DNA of 64,000 nucleotides from Clostridium sp. GTDB lineage: Bacteria; Cyanobacteriota; Vampirovibrionia; Gastranaerophilales; Gastranaerophilaceae. Both the position numbers and the translations under genes were made by a program. A model generated the notes under the pieces. The model was not told the DNA's origin and did no database searches. It was given only the letters and a program-made list of their open reading frames with translations. The DNA is taken from positions 1 through 64,000 of the forward strand of contig JAHALR010000010.1 of assembly GCA_018362895.1 (NCBI GenBank), in the 5' to 3' direction. Shown one piece after another: positions 27,182-36,358 of this stretch; within the stretch, counting starts at the first letter, position 1, and each line of letters opens with the position of its first letter.

Positions 27182-27565
27182 ATGATGGTGCCTGAGGGTA
27201 TTTTATGTTCAAAAAGTCACGAATACTTATTGGAAAATGACAACAACGTTTATACTATCGGACTTACTGATTATGCCGTAGAACAATTGGGAGATATTGT
27301 TTTTATCGAACTACCGGAGGTTGGTACACCCTTTTCTAAGGGCGAAGTTTTTGCGACTGTTGAGTCTGTAAAAGCAGCTTCTGAAATTTATATGCCTGTT
27401 GGCGGAAAAATAATTGAAGTAAATGATGCAGTTGTTGATAGTCCCGAAGTCTTAAATGAGTCTCCTTTTACTGACGGTTGGCTTGTCAAGATTGAAAGTG
27501 AAACCGCACATGCAGATTCCGGAGATTTGCTTGAGTATGAAGATTATAAGGAAGAATTGGAATAA
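27182..27565 (+). CDS. gcvH: Glycine cleavage system H protein
   Basis: Lipoyl carrier of the glycine cleavage system, 127 residues, full length. The lipoylated lysine is in FATVESVKAASEIY (about residue 64), preceded by the conserved GLTDYAVEQLGDIVFIELPEVG and followed by NESPFTDGWLVKIE. AAGGAG precedes the start; a second in-frame ATG follows directly. One base separates its stop from gcvPA. Confidence 0.96.
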   Translation: MMVPEGILCSKSHEYLLENDNNVYTIGLTDYAVEQLGDIVFIELPEVGTPFSKGEVFATVESVKAASEIYMPVGGKIIEVNDAVVDSPEVLNESPFTDGWLVKIESETAHADSGDLLEYEDYKEELE

Positions 27566-27566
27566 A

Positions 27567-28820
27567 ATGAATAATTTTGAAGCACATACTAAAGAAGAAC
27601 GCTCTATGATGCTTGAATCTCTTGGCGTGGAGTCAATTGAAGATTTGTATGATCATCTTCCTGCCGATATTAGAATTTCTGGGTTAGCTTTGAATGAGCC
27701 ATTGAGCGAGATTGCTGTTACTAACGAAATAAAGAAATTGGCAAAATCTGACAAAACAGAATATGTTTCTTTTTTGGGCGGTGGTGCTTCAAAACATTTC
27801 ATTCCTGCGAGTGTTTCTCAAGTTGCGCAAAGATTTGAGTTCAATACTGCATATACTCCATATCAAGCAGAAATTTCACAAGGGACTCTTCAATCTATAT
27901 ATGAATATCAATCAATGATTTGCAATTTAACTAACATGGATGTGTCTAATGCTTCTATGTATGATACGGCAACGGCCTGTGCGGAGGCTGTTTTAATGGC
28001 AGTCAGAATCACAGGACGCTCGAAGTGTCTTGTATGCAAAAGAATGAATCCTCAGTATATTGAAGTAATAAAAACATACTGTGAAGCGGCAGATATTGAA
28101 TTTTCGCATGACCTTTCTGTAATAGATAACACTGTTGCATGTGTTGTTGTTCAGACTCCAGATTATTCAGGTACAATTCATGACATACCTTTGTTGAAAG
28201 AAAAAATTTCTGATGAAAAAACATTGCTGATATGTTGTTGTGACCCACTGGCACTGACTGTTATTGAGCCTCCTGTATGTGATGTAATGGTTGGTAATCT
28301 TCAAACTTTGGGTAATCCTCTTTTATTTGGCGGACCTTACGGAGCTTATTTTGCTTGTCTTGACAAATACAAAAGACAAATGCCAGGCAGAGTTGTTGGC
28401 AGAACTGTGGATAAAGATGGAAAACAGGCTTTTTGTCTTACTCTCCAAACCAGAGAGCAGCATATAAGAAGGGAAAAAGCTACAAGTAATATTTGTTCAA
28501 ATCAGGCACTGGTTGCCTTAAGGAGCCTTATTTATATGACTGTTATGGGCACAGAAGGAATGAAACAGGCGGCTCTACTTTGTGCTAAAAATGCACATAA
28601 ACTTGCTCAAAAACTTGAAAATAAGGGCTTTGAAATAGCAAACAAAAACTTCTTTAATGAATTTATACTCAGGGTAAAAAATGCTGATGAATTTTTAGCT
28701 AATTTAAAAGAAAACAATATTTTGGGCGGTATAAAACTTTCTGAAAATAAAGTTCTGGTTTGTGTTACAGAAATGAATACGGATGAAGAGCTTGATATGT
28801 ATGAATATTTTGCTGTTTAA
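27567..28820 (+). CDS. gcvPA: Glycine dehydrogenase subunit 1 (P protein alpha)
   Basis: Alpha half of the split glycine decarboxylase, 417 residues. Motifs: YTPYQAEISQGTLQSIYEYQ near residue 95-115, NLTNMDVSNASMYD near 122-135 and PGRVVGRTVD near 270. The PLP lysine is carried by the beta half, so this part needs GcvPB to work. The frame is open upstream to 27456 but ATG 27567 gives the family N-terminus. Unusually no gcvPB follows: the next gene is rpe on the other strand, one base away. GcvPB must be elsewhere in the genome. Confidence 0.94.
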   Translation: MNNFEAHTKEERSMMLESLGVESIEDLYDHLPADIRISGLALNEPLSEIAVTNEIKKLAKSDKTEYVSFLGGGASKHFIPASVSQVAQRFEFNTAYTPYQAEISQGTLQSIYEYQSMICNLTNMDVSNASMYDTATACAEAVLMAVRITGRSKCLVCKRMNPQYIEVIKTYCEAADIEFSHDLSVIDNTVACVVVQTPDYSGTIHDIPLLKEKISDEKTLLICCCDPLALTVIEPPVCDVMVGNLQTLGNPLLFGGPYGAYFACLDKYKRQMPGRVVGRTVDKDGKQAFCLTLQTREQHIRREKATSNICSNQALVALRSLIYMTVMGTEGMKQAALLCAKNAHKLAQKLENKGFEIANKNFFNEFILRVKNADEFLANLKENNILGGIKLSENKVLVCVTEMNTDEELDMYEYFAV

Positions 28821-28821
28821 T

Positions 28822-29463
28822 TTATCTTAAGGACTTAATTGCTTCTTCCATATCAGTTGATTTAAATATATAAGAACCTGCAACAAGTGAATTTGCACCT
28901 AAATCTATGCATGTTTTTGCTGTTTTTTCATTTATTCCGCCATCTACTTGAATTATTAAGTTTTCAGGTGCATTTTGACGAATAACAGGTATTTTCTTTG
29001 CACAGTCTTCCATAAATGATTGTCCGCCGAAACCAGGTTCTACTGTCATTATCAATACCATATCAACCATAAGAAGGTATTTTAATATTTCCTGAGGTTC
29101 TGTTTTAGGCTTTATAGAGAGTCCAACAAGTATATCATGTGACTTTATGTGTGAAATAACATCTTCTGTCATCTCTTTTGTTGCTTCATAGTGAAAGGTA
29201 ATTATATTTGCACCTGCTTTAACAAAGTCTTCAATATAATTTTGAGGATTTTCTATCATAAGATGTACATCAAGTGGAATATTTGTGTGAGGCTTAATTG
29301 CTTTGACAACAGGTGCGCCTATTGTCAAATTTGGTACAAAGTGTCCGTCCATGACATCTATGTGTATCCAATCTGCTCCTGCTTCTTCAAGTTCTTCTAC
29401 TTCTGATTGCAAATTTGCAAAATCAGCAGATAATATTGATGGTGAAACAATAATTTTGCTCAT
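28822..29463 (-). CDS. rpe: Ribulose-phosphate 3-epimerase
   Basis: Interconverts ribulose-5-P and xylulose-5-P. 213 residues, TIM barrel. Motifs: VSPSILSADFANL, WIHIDVMDGHFVPNLT (metal His and Asp), DVHLMIENP, MTVEPGFGGQSF and IQVDGGINEKTA with a closing phosphate loop LVAGSYIF. ATG 29463 has GAAGGA at six bases. Last gene of the minus-strand run from pyrH; it converges with gcvPA with almost no gap. Confidence 0.96.
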   Translation of the reverse strand: MSKIIVSPSILSADFANLQSEVEELEEAGADWIHIDVMDGHFVPNLTIGAPVVKAIKPHTNIPLDVHLMIENPQNYIEDFVKAGANIITFHYEATKEMTEDVISHIKSHDILVGLSIKPKTEPQEILKYLLMVDMVLIMTVEPGFGGQSFMEDCAKKIPVIRQNAPENLIIQVDGGINEKTAKTCIDLGANSLVAGSYIFKSTDMEEAIKSLR

Positions 29464-29477
29464 TGTTGTTCCTTCTT

Positions 29478-30194
29478 TCAATCTTTAATAAGTTTTAGTT
29501 GTTTGCAAGCAAGAAATGCAGCTTCTTGTTGGGCATGTTTTTTTGTTTTTCCGCTTGCTTGTGCCAATACTTTATTTTTGTATGACACACTTATAGTAAA
29601 TGTTTTATCATGTGCTTCGCCTGTTTCTGATGTTATTTCATATACGGGCAGTTCTTGGGATTTGCTTTGTGTGTATTCTTGAAGCAATGCTTTGGCATTA
29701 TAGACTGTTTTGTTTTGAGCAAGTTCTTCAGCTAGTTCTGACAAATTTTTTATAATAAAATCTTTTAATATGTTCTTGTCTGATGAAAGATAAAGGGCGC
29801 CAAATAGTGCTTCCATAACACAAGCTTGAACAGATTCAAGCTTGTAAATTTGGGCTTTTAATTCTGCTGCTCCTACTTTTATATATTTTTCTATTCCTAG
29901 TTTTTTTGCAATTTTGTGTAAAATTTCGTCACTGACAATTACTGCTCGGATTTTTGTGAGTTCACCTTCTTTTTTATCATCATATTTTTTATAGAGAAAA
30001 TCTGTTGTAACCATTTTTAATACGGCATCACCCAGAAATTCCAGCCTTTCGTAACACTCAGAGTATGGTAGATTATGCTCTTTTGAATAAGAGCTGTGTG
30101 TGAAAGCTTGTTTTATAAGCTCAATTGAAAAATATTCAAATCCTAATTCTTTTATAAAGTTTTTAAGACTCTGGTCACTACAATCCGATTGCAT
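29478..30194 (-). CDS. rnc: Ribonuclease III
   Basis: Double-strand-specific RNase for rRNA and mRNA processing, about 238 residues. The RNase III domain signature ERLEFLGDAVLKMVTTDFLY lies near residues 45-65 with the second acidic site VMEALFGALYLS. The C-terminal dsRNA-binding domain runs from about 160 (NAKALLQEYTQSK to KTKKHAQQEAAFLACKQL). ATG 30194 lies within the end of cdsA (17-base overlap), indicating coupled translation; an earlier start at 30212 is possible. Confidence 0.96.
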   Translation of the reverse strand: MQSDCSDQSLKNFIKELGFEYFSIELIKQAFTHSSYSKEHNLPYSECYERLEFLGDAVLKMVTTDFLYKKYDDKKEGELTKIRAVIVSDEILHKIAKKLGIEKYIKVGAAELKAQIYKLESVQACVMEALFGALYLSSDKNILKDFIIKNLSELAEELAQNKTVYNAKALLQEYTQSKSQELPVYEITSETGEAHDKTFTISVSYKNKVLAQASGKTKKHAQQEAAFLACKQLKLIKD

Positions 30195-31086
30195 GAATAG
30201 CCTTTCTGGCAAAACTTAAAAAATCTAATGCGAGGTCATTGTTGACAACAAAATAGTTAAAATAAAAATAAGCAACAGGAGTACTGAATAAATAGCTGTC
30301 TGCCCTGTCTAAGAATCCACCGTGTCCAGGCAATGAGTTGCCTGAGTCTTTTACTCCTGCATCTCTTTTTATTAATGATTCTGCAAGGTCACCGATTTGT
30401 GCAAACGTTGTGATAAGCAGTCCTGCAATAAGAGATTGGTACCATTCTATGTGTATAAGGTAACCTATGAACATAGAAACAATCAAAGCCAAAACAGTTC
30501 CTCCTATTGCGCCTTCAACTGTTTTTTTGGGGCTGACAATAGGTGCAAGCGGTGTTTTCCCAAATTTAGAACCGAAAACATATCCACCTACATCTGTCAT
30601 TAATATGGTGAAAAATAAAAGTACCAAAAAGCCTAGTCCCGAGTTCATTCTTATAGTGAAAAGCCCCAGAGAGTCTTGCTCCAGCTGTCTTAATAATATT
30701 ACATAACACGGAAGCCAGCCACCGTATATAAAACCAAGAATAGTTGTTGCAACATTTGCTATATATGGTTGGCGACCTTTGCACAATACCAATGTAAATG
30801 CGCCTATTGTTCCGAGTGTAAGTACAACAGGTACAAGATCAAATCTCTTAAAGGCTGTCAATAATACAAAACATACATCAGCTATTATTATCAGCTTCAA
30901 AAATGGTCTGAATCCTTTTTTTTCAAGAATGCAGACATATTCCTTCGAACCGATGAAGGCTACATACATTACAAGCAGCATCAAAGGTATGCCGCCAGCA
31001 AAAACGCAACCGAGCACTGAAAAGCCAATAATAATACCTGTCAAAAGTCTCAAGGTACTATTGTTAAAAAGACCAAGAATATTCAC
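30178..31086 (-). CDS. cdsA: Phosphatidate cytidylyltransferase
   Basis: Makes CDP-diacylglycerol from phosphatidate and CTP in the inner membrane. 302 residues with about eight hydrophobic helices. The family signature appears as SPKKTVEGAIGG and, near the C-terminus, GDLAESLIKRDAGVKDSGNSLPGHGGFLDRADS with the metal-binding aspartates. GTG 31086 shares bases with the frr stop (TAGTG). uppS, which often lies between frr and cdsA, is absent here. Confidence 0.95.
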   Translation of the reverse strand: MNILGLFNNSTLRLLTGIIIGFSVLGCVFAGGIPLMLLVMYVAFIGSKEYVCILEKKGFRPFLKLIIIADVCFVLLTAFKRFDLVPVVLTLGTIGAFTLVLCKGRQPYIANVATTILGFIYGGWLPCYVILLRQLEQDSLGLFTIRMNSGLGFLVLLFFTILMTDVGGYVFGSKFGKTPLAPIVSPKKTVEGAIGGTVLALIVSMFIGYLIHIEWYQSLIAGLLITTFAQIGDLAESLIKRDAGVKDSGNSLPGHGGFLDRADSYLFSTPVAYFYFNYFVVNNDLALDFLSFARKAIHAIGL

Positions 31087-31646
31087 TATACAGTCATAAC
31101 CTCTTTTTCTTTTTCAGCCGTAACTTCGTCTATTGTTTTAGTATATTTATCAGTAATTTTTTGAATTTGTTCCTGAGCATCTTTTACTGCATCTTCAGGA
31201 AGATTTTCTTCTTTTTCAATCTTTTTTAAGTCGTCAGTCATATCTCTTCTAATGTTTCTGACAGCAACTTTGGCTTCTTCTCCGATTTTCTTAACATCTT
31301 TTGTGATTTCTTTTCTTCTCTCTTCAGTCAAAGGAGGAAAAGTTAATCTGATAACAACACCGTCTGAGTTAGGTGTGATGCCGAGTTCTGCTTTAATCAT
31401 AGCTTTTTCAATTTCTTTTAAAATAGACTTGTCATAAGGTGTAATAACAAGTGTTTGACCATCCTGTACACTCACTTGTGACATTTGTCTTAACGGTGTT
31501 GGAACACCGTAGTAATCAACTATTACTTTATCTAAGATAAGAGGATTTGCTCTTCCGGTACGAATTGAAGCGAATTCTTTTTTCAATGAATTGATCGCTT
31601 TTTCCATTTTTTCTTTGCCGTTTGAAAACATCTCTTCTGTTGTCAT
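31086..31646 (-). CDS. frr: Ribosome recycling factor
   Basis: Splits post-termination ribosomes together with EF-G. 186 residues, the standard size. The opening EKMEKAINSLKKEFASIRTGRANP and RLTFPPLTEERRKEITK are highly characteristic, followed by VRNIRRDMTDDLKK. AGGAG lies before ATG 31646. Three bases separate it from pyrH, the usual partner. Confidence 0.97.
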   Translation of the reverse strand: MTTEEMFSNGKEKMEKAINSLKKEFASIRTGRANPLILDKVIVDYYGVPTPLRQMSQVSVQDGQTLVITPYDKSILKEIEKAMIKAELGITPNSDGVVIRLTFPPLTEERRKEITKDVKKIGEEAKVAVRNIRRDMTDDLKKIEKEENLPEDAVKDAQEQIQKITDKYTKTIDEVTAEKEKEVMTV

Positions 31647-31648
31647 TT

Positions 31649-32374
31649 TTATTCTCCTACAAAAGTACCTAATTTTTCGCCATTTAAGATTTTACCAATA
31701 CTGCCTTTTGCTGCAAAATCAAAAACAATAATAGGGATATGATTTTGTTTACATAAAGCACACGATGCAGTATCCATAACTTTTAATCCTTTAACAATTA
31801 TATCATCATAAGATATTTTGTCATATTTTTTTGCATCAGGATTTATTCTCGGGTCGTCTGAATATACTCCGTCTACACCGTTTTTGGCCATCAACATGAC
31901 TTCTGCTCCTATTTCAGAAGCACGAAGCGATGCTGCTGTATCTGTTGTAAAGAAAGGGTTTCCTGTTCCTGCTGCAAAAATTACGACCCTGTTTTTTTCT
32001 AAATGTCTGATTGCTTTAAATCTGATGTATGGTTCGGCAATTTTGTCCATATCTATTGCAGATTGCACGCGACATGAAACTTTAAGTTTTCTCAGAGCAC
32101 TTTGAAGTGCAATTGCATTCATAACTGTTGCAAGCATTCCGACATAATCGCCTGAAGCCTGATCCATACCGAGTTTGGCACTGTTTTTCATTCCTCTGAA
32201 AATGTTGCCTCCGCCGACAACAACAGCAATTTCTGCACCCATGTCATGGGCTTCTTTTATTTCTTTTGCTATCATTTCGACAGGTTTCTGGTCTATTCCA
32301 AACTCTTGATCTCCGAGAAGCGCTTCTCCGCTTACTTTAAGAAGGACTCTTTTGTATTTTAAATTGCTATCCAT
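31649..32374 (-). CDS. pyrH: Uridylate kinase
   Basis: Phosphorylates UMP to UDP as a hexamer of the amino-acid kinase fold. 241 residues. KRVLLKVSGEALLGD opens the protein, then AVVVGGGNIFRG, TDTAASLRASEIGAEVMLMAKNGVDGVYSDDP and the C-terminal IVFDFAAKGSIGKIL. AGGTAAAGCA precedes ATG 32374. First enzyme gene of the pyrH-frr-cdsA-rnc-rpe run. Confidence 0.97.
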   Translation of the reverse strand: MDSNLKYKRVLLKVSGEALLGDQEFGIDQKPVEMIAKEIKEAHDMGAEIAVVVGGGNIFRGMKNSAKLGMDQASGDYVGMLATVMNAIALQSALRKLKVSCRVQSAIDMDKIAEPYIRFKAIRHLEKNRVVIFAAGTGNPFFTTDTAASLRASEIGAEVMLMAKNGVDGVYSDDPRINPDAKKYDKISYDDIIVKGLKVMDTASCALCKQNHIPIIVFDFAAKGSIGKILNGEKLGTFVGE

Positions 32375-32437
32375 TGCTTTACCTATCTAAAATTTATATA
32401 CAAAAAATTATACCAAAAAATAGTTTTATTTGTAATA

Positions 32438-33217
32438 TTATTTCACATTGGTATTTGTTTCATCTTTTGTTATTGCTTCAATTTGAAGCATTTTATTTTT
32501 ATTGTAAGGTGCAGACAATAACACCTGTTTGCTGTATTTTCGAGTAGTGTTGTTAAGCATATTCACCTTTATTTCAACATTTCCTCTTTCATCTATATTT
32601 ATTGTAAATAATTTTGATTCACCGTTTCCATCAGCATCTTTCGGGATTGCCATGTCAATTATATACGCAGCTTCATATAAGCTGTTATCCTTATATTTGT
32701 ATATGTAATATTTTTTGTTTATCCATTTTGAATACTGAGATTGGTATTCAGCTTTTTTGGAGACAATAGCAAAATTACTACCATCTAATTCAAAATCTGT
32801 AACTATATTATATGTGTTTTCAATATTTGTGTCTGAAAAACGGTATTTTGATTTTTGTTTTTTTTCTTTATTAGCAATTTCTGGTTGATTCATAGAATCA
32901 TCTGATGAGCCAATATTCTGTTGCATAGGTTCTGTTGTTTTGGGTTTGTTGTCTGGAGTATATATGTCTGTATCTTTATCAATATAACTTTGAAAATCTC
33001 TGTTTTGTTGATATCTTTCAGCCGGCTCTTGATTTTTGAGAGAGTTAGCTTTGTATCGTTCTTCCATAATTTTTTGTTGTGCTTTAATCTGTTTGTCGAT
33101 TAGTTCTTTTTCTTTTTTGTTATCAATTGTACTTTTTTGAACACTAAAAAGTGTAATCATCAAGATAATAAAGATTAAAAAGATTAAATAGATAAAAACT
33201 TTTATACTTTTATACAT
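32438..33217 (-). CDS. Membrane-anchored protein, unknown function
   Basis: A 259-residue protein with an N-terminal signal anchor (VFIYLIFLIFIILMITLFSV, about residues 7-26), then a charged coiled-coil segment (KKEKELIDKQIKAQQKIMEE), a low-complexity Pro/Gln/Asn linker, and a C-terminal beta-rich domain from about residue 125 (IVTDFELDGSNFAIV ... EIKVNMLNN). The topology suggests a periplasmic domain on a stalk. It follows the pnp terminator and precedes pyrH by 63 bases. I do not recognise the family. Confidence 0.7.
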   Translation of the reverse strand: MYKSIKVFIYLIFLIFIILMITLFSVQKSTIDNKKEKELIDKQIKAQQKIMEERYKANSLKNQEPAERYQQNRDFQSYIDKDTDIYTPDNKPKTTEPMQQNIGSSDDSMNQPEIANKEKKQKSKYRFSDTNIENTYNIVTDFELDGSNFAIVSKKAEYQSQYSKWINKKYYIYKYKDNSLYEAAYIIDMAIPKDADGNGESKLFTINIDERGNVEIKVNMLNNTTRKYSKQVLLSAPYNKNKMLQIEAITKDETNTNVK

Positions 33218-33228
33218 TTTTCCCTCAT

Positions 33229-33262
33229 AAAAAAACAGGGATTCTTATTGAACCCCTGTTTT
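33229..33262 (-). terminator. Rho-independent terminator after pnp
   Basis: AAAACAGGG (33232-33240) and CCCTGTTTT (33254-33262) form a nine-base stem. On the minus strand it is followed by a run of T. It lies 12 bases past the pnp stop. Confidence 0.85.
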
Positions 33263-33273
33263 CTCAATAAAAA

Positions 33274-35403
33274 CTAAACTGAAGCTTTTTCTTCGTCAGT
33301 TACCCCTTTTACAGTGAGGTTAACTCTGCCTTTGTCATCAATTTTAATAACTTTGACAATAACTTCATCACCAACATTCAAGTGACCTTCGATAGATTCA
33401 ATTCTTTCGTTGCAAACTTGAGAAATGTGTACCATACCGTCTTTACCCGGTGCAAGTTCTACAAATGCACCGATAGGGATGATTCTTACAACTTTGCCTT
33501 TTCTTACCATTCCAACTTCTGGCTTAAATGTAATTGCATCTATCATTCTGATTGCAATATCAGTGCCTTCTTTATCGTTGCTGGTTATGGTAACTGTACC
33601 GTCGTCTTGAATATCGATTTCGGCTCCTGAACATTCAATAATATGTCTGATATTTTTACCGCCTGGTCCGATTACAGCTCCGATATCTTCGTTAGCAATC
33701 TTCATTGTATGAATTCTTGGTGCGTAAGGTGACATTTCCTTAGCCGGTTCGGTGATTACCTCTCTCATTTTGCCTAAGATATGCAATCTTCCTTCTTTAG
33801 CTTGTTCTAATGCTCTTCTTAAAGTTTCATTTGAAATGCCTTTTGCTTTCATATCCATTTGAAGAGCTGTGATGCCGTTATCGTTACCTGTAACTTTGAA
33901 GTCCATATCGCCTAAGAAGTCTTCAATTCCTTGAATGTCTGTTAAAACGATATCTTCGTCAGGTTCTTTGATAAGACCCATAGCAACACCGCCAATCATA
34001 CATTTAACAGGAACACCTGCATTCATTAATGCCATTGATGTTGCACAGGTTGAACCCATTGATGTAGAGCCGTTTGATTCCAATACATCTGAAGTAACTC
34101 TGATTGTATAACCGAATTCATCTTGTGAAGGTAATGCTGGAACGTTAGCTCTTTCAGCCAAATGTCCATGGCCAACTTCACGTCTTCCCGGACCTCTTAA
34201 AGGTTTAACTTCACCAACGGAGAATCCTGGGAATATGTATTTGTGCATAAATGTTCTTTTTGTTTCAGGATCAACACCATCAAGTTCTTGAGCCATACCG
34301 GGACCAGCAAGTGTGGCAACAGAAAGAATTTGAGTTTGACCTCTTGTGAATACTGCTGAACCGTGTGCTCTTGGTACAACACCTACTTCACACCAGATAG
34401 GACGAACTTCGTTAAATTTTCTGCCATCTGCTCTGACTCTTTCTTCTTTTATCATTTTTCTCATGATTTTCTTTTCAAGAGCCTTGAATTCTTCAGCAAC
34501 AAAATCAATTCCTGTTTCAGCCATCATTATTTTAGCTTCATGATCGTCACCGTATGAGTCAAATTCTGCTTTAACCATTTTCTTTGCTTCATCAAGTTTT
34601 GCTTTTCTGCCTTCTCTGTCAAAGTCATGGTATGCTTCTGTAACTTTGTCATAAGCTATGTCATTGATTATTTTTGCAATGAAAGTTGTGTCATACGGGT
34701 TTATGAATTCTGGTTTTTCAATTCCGCAATCTTTTGCAAATTGGACCTGATATTCACATTGTCTTGCAATTTCTTTTTGTGCAAATTCAACAGCATTCAT
34801 AATATCATCTTCTGTTACAAATTTGGCACCTGCTTCAACCATAATCACAGAATCATGAGTACCTGCGACAACGATATCTATGTCGGATTTTGCTGCATCT
34901 GCATAAGATGGGTTTGCAATGAATTGACCGTCAATTCGTCCTACTCTTACTGCACCGATAGGACCTTCGAAAGGTGCTTCGGTTAACATTAATGCAGCTG
35001 ATGAACCTAACATTGCTAAAGTATCAGGCTGGCATTCATGATCTAAGCTTATTAATTGTGAAACGATTTGGACATCATTTCTGTATCCTTTTGGGAATAA
35101 AGGTCTGATTGGTCTATCAATTAGTCTTGAAATCAAGATAGCTTTATCAGAAGCCTTGCCTTCGCTTCTATTATAGCCGCCTGGGATTCTACCCACAGCT
35201 GACATTCTTTCTTCGTAATCAATTAATAAAGGGAAGAAATCAATTCCTACTCTCGGTTCAGGGCTTACTACCGCATGAACCAACAACATTGTGTCGCCGC
35301 AGCGCACAACTACCGAACCACTCGCTGATTTGGCATACTTTCCTGTTTCGATGGTAACTACTTTGTCACCGACAGGAATTTCAATTTTTTTAACATCTAC
35401 CAT
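33274..35403 (-). CDS. pnp: Polyribonucleotide nucleotidyltransferase (PNPase)
   Basis: 3'-5' phosphorolytic RNA exonuclease of the degradosome, 709 residues. It has two RNase PH-like domains (first opening GKYAKSASGSVVVRCGDTML, second with RADGRKFNEVRPI and GSAVFTRGQTQ), then a KH domain (IGAVIGPGGKNIRHIIE, about 565-580) and an S1 domain (GMVRKGKVVRIIPIGAFVELAPGKDGMVHISQV, about 625-660). The active-site motif DFKVTGNDNGITALQMDMK is intact. Own promoter region and terminators on both sides. Confidence 0.97.
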   Translation of the reverse strand: MVDVKKIEIPVGDKVVTIETGKYAKSASGSVVVRCGDTMLLVHAVVSPEPRVGIDFFPLLIDYEERMSAVGRIPGGYNRSEGKASDKAILISRLIDRPIRPLFPKGYRNDVQIVSQLISLDHECQPDTLAMLGSSAALMLTEAPFEGPIGAVRVGRIDGQFIANPSYADAAKSDIDIVVAGTHDSVIMVEAGAKFVTEDDIMNAVEFAQKEIARQCEYQVQFAKDCGIEKPEFINPYDTTFIAKIINDIAYDKVTEAYHDFDREGRKAKLDEAKKMVKAEFDSYGDDHEAKIMMAETGIDFVAEEFKALEKKIMRKMIKEERVRADGRKFNEVRPIWCEVGVVPRAHGSAVFTRGQTQILSVATLAGPGMAQELDGVDPETKRTFMHKYIFPGFSVGEVKPLRGPGRREVGHGHLAERANVPALPSQDEFGYTIRVTSDVLESNGSTSMGSTCATSMALMNAGVPVKCMIGGVAMGLIKEPDEDIVLTDIQGIEDFLGDMDFKVTGNDNGITALQMDMKAKGISNETLRRALEQAKEGRLHILGKMREVITEPAKEMSPYAPRIHTMKIANEDIGAVIGPGGKNIRHIIECSGAEIDIQDDGTVTITSNDKEGTDIAIRMIDAITFKPEVGMVRKGKVVRIIPIGAFVELAPGKDGMVHISQVCNERIESIEGHLNVGDEVIVKVIKIDDKGRVNLTVKGVTDEEKASV

Positions 35404-35508
35404 GTTTTTTTCCTTTTTCTTTTTCTACTTTTGCACTTTTACTGTGTTCTTTTTAAGTATATATTAAACATGCGCTTTATACAAAATAATTTGAGTATAT
35501 TTACAAAT

Positions 35509-35540
35509 AAAAAGACGGGCTGAAAACAGCCCGTCTTTTT
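35509..35540. terminator. Strong bidirectional terminator after rpmA
   Basis: A perfect stem AAAGACGGGCTG (35511-35522) with CAGCCCGTCTTT (35527-35538) and loop AAAA, flanked by A-runs and T-runs on both strands. It ends the rplU-rpmA transcript on the minus strand. Confidence 0.92.
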
Positions 35541-35557
35541 ATTTGTTAAAATTTTGA

Positions 35558-35812
35558 TTAAACAGCGTAAACGCTTACTTGTTTTCTATCACGTCTGTGT
35601 GGTTCAAAGACAACTTTGCCTTCGATTAAGGCAAATAATGTGTCGTCTTTACCAATGCCAACATTATTGCCAGGATGAATTTTAGTTCCTCTTTGACGTA
35701 CAATAATATTTCCGGCTTTAACAACTTCTCCGCCGAATTTTTTAACGCCTAATCGCTTACTTTCGCTGTCACGACCGTTTTTGGATGAGCCTACGCCCTT
35801 CTTATGTGCCAT
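35558..35812 (-). CDS. rpmA: 50S ribosomal protein L27
   Basis: 84-residue large-subunit protein near the peptidyl transferase centre. It starts [19 protein letters not shown] and contains [14 protein letters not shown], both diagnostic. The Firmicutes-style N-terminal extension that is cleaved by Prp is absent, so mature His/Ala is at the start. It follows rplU by about 46 bases. Confidence 0.97.
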   Translation of the reverse strand: MAHKKGVGSSKNGRDSESKRLGVKKFGGEVVKAGNIIVRQRGTKIHPGNNVGIGKDDTLFALIEGKVVFEPHRRDRKQVSVYAV

Positions 35813-35858
35813 TTTATTATCTCCTTGTAATTAATTGTCTAATATATCTTTGAGGGAT

Positions 35859-36215
35859 TTATTCTGCCGGTGTTTCAGTTTCGGCAGCTTTAGCTTTTGC
35901 AGCAGTAGTTCTGATTTTTGTAATCATAACTCTTGTGAAAAACTGTCTGTGACCTTGTTTTTTTCTGTAACCCTTTTTAGCTCTTTGCTTGAATACAATA
36001 ACTTTTTTATCTTTGTCATGTTTGACGATTTTGCCTTCAACAGAAGCTTTTTCAACATAAGGAGCACCAACTTTTGATTTAGCACCATTAACTAACATAA
36101 CAACTTTGTCAAAAACAACTTTGTCATTTTCTTCGCCATCTACCAGTTCAATATCAACGTAGCGACCTTCTTCAAGCTTGTACTGTTTTCCGCCTGTTTC
36201 AACTATTGCGTACAT
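35859..36215 (-). CDS. rplU: 50S ribosomal protein L21
   Basis: 118 residues. [20 protein letters not shown] at the N-terminus and [19 protein letters not shown] [19 protein letters not shown] near the end are diagnostic for L21. The tail is an Ala/Glu-rich extension. First gene of rplU-rpmA, with an upstream region rich in inverted repeats (36239-36272 and 36359-36460) that may regulate it. Confidence 0.97.
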   Translation of the reverse strand: MYAIVETGGKQYKLEEGRYVDIELVDGEENDKVVFDKVVMLVNGAKSKVGAPYVEKASVEGKIVKHDKDKKVIVFKQRAKKGYRKKQGHRQFFTRVMITKIRTTAAKAKAAETETPAE

Positions 36216-36238
36216 TTGTGTATCCTTTCATTTGAGGG

Positions 36239-36272
36239 GCTGTAATCATTTTTAATGATATTTATTGACAGC
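36239..36272 (-). promoter_or_regulatory. Candidate rplU leader hairpin
   Basis: On the minus strand GCTGT (36272-36268) pairs with ACAGC (36243-36239), enclosing a second stem ATCATT/AATGAT. It sits directly before the rplU ribosome site, where L21 autoregulatory leaders are found in other bacteria. No sequence match to a known leader was established. Confidence 0.35.
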
Positions 36273-36298
36273 TTACCTATCTAACATTCGTATAGTTA

Positions 36299-36327
36299 AG
36301 TTTAACAAGCACATAATATGCTGTCAA
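36299..36327 (-). promoter_or_regulatory. Candidate rplU promoter
   Basis: Minus strand TTGACA at 36327-36322, 17-base spacer, then TAAACT at 36304-36299 (four of six -10 matches). A transcript from here would start about 75-80 bases before the rplU ATG. Confidence 0.45.
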
Positions 36328-36358
36328 CAGAGTATGTAAAGCTTTGTTATAAAAAGAA

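Noticed and set aside
27456..27566. Upstream extension of the gcvPA reading frame
   Set aside because: It runs through gcvH in another frame; ATG 27567 gives the family N-terminus one base after gcvH.
34197..34986. Several open frames on the + strand within pnp
   Set aside because: They are shadows of pnp, whose conserved domains account for this DNA.
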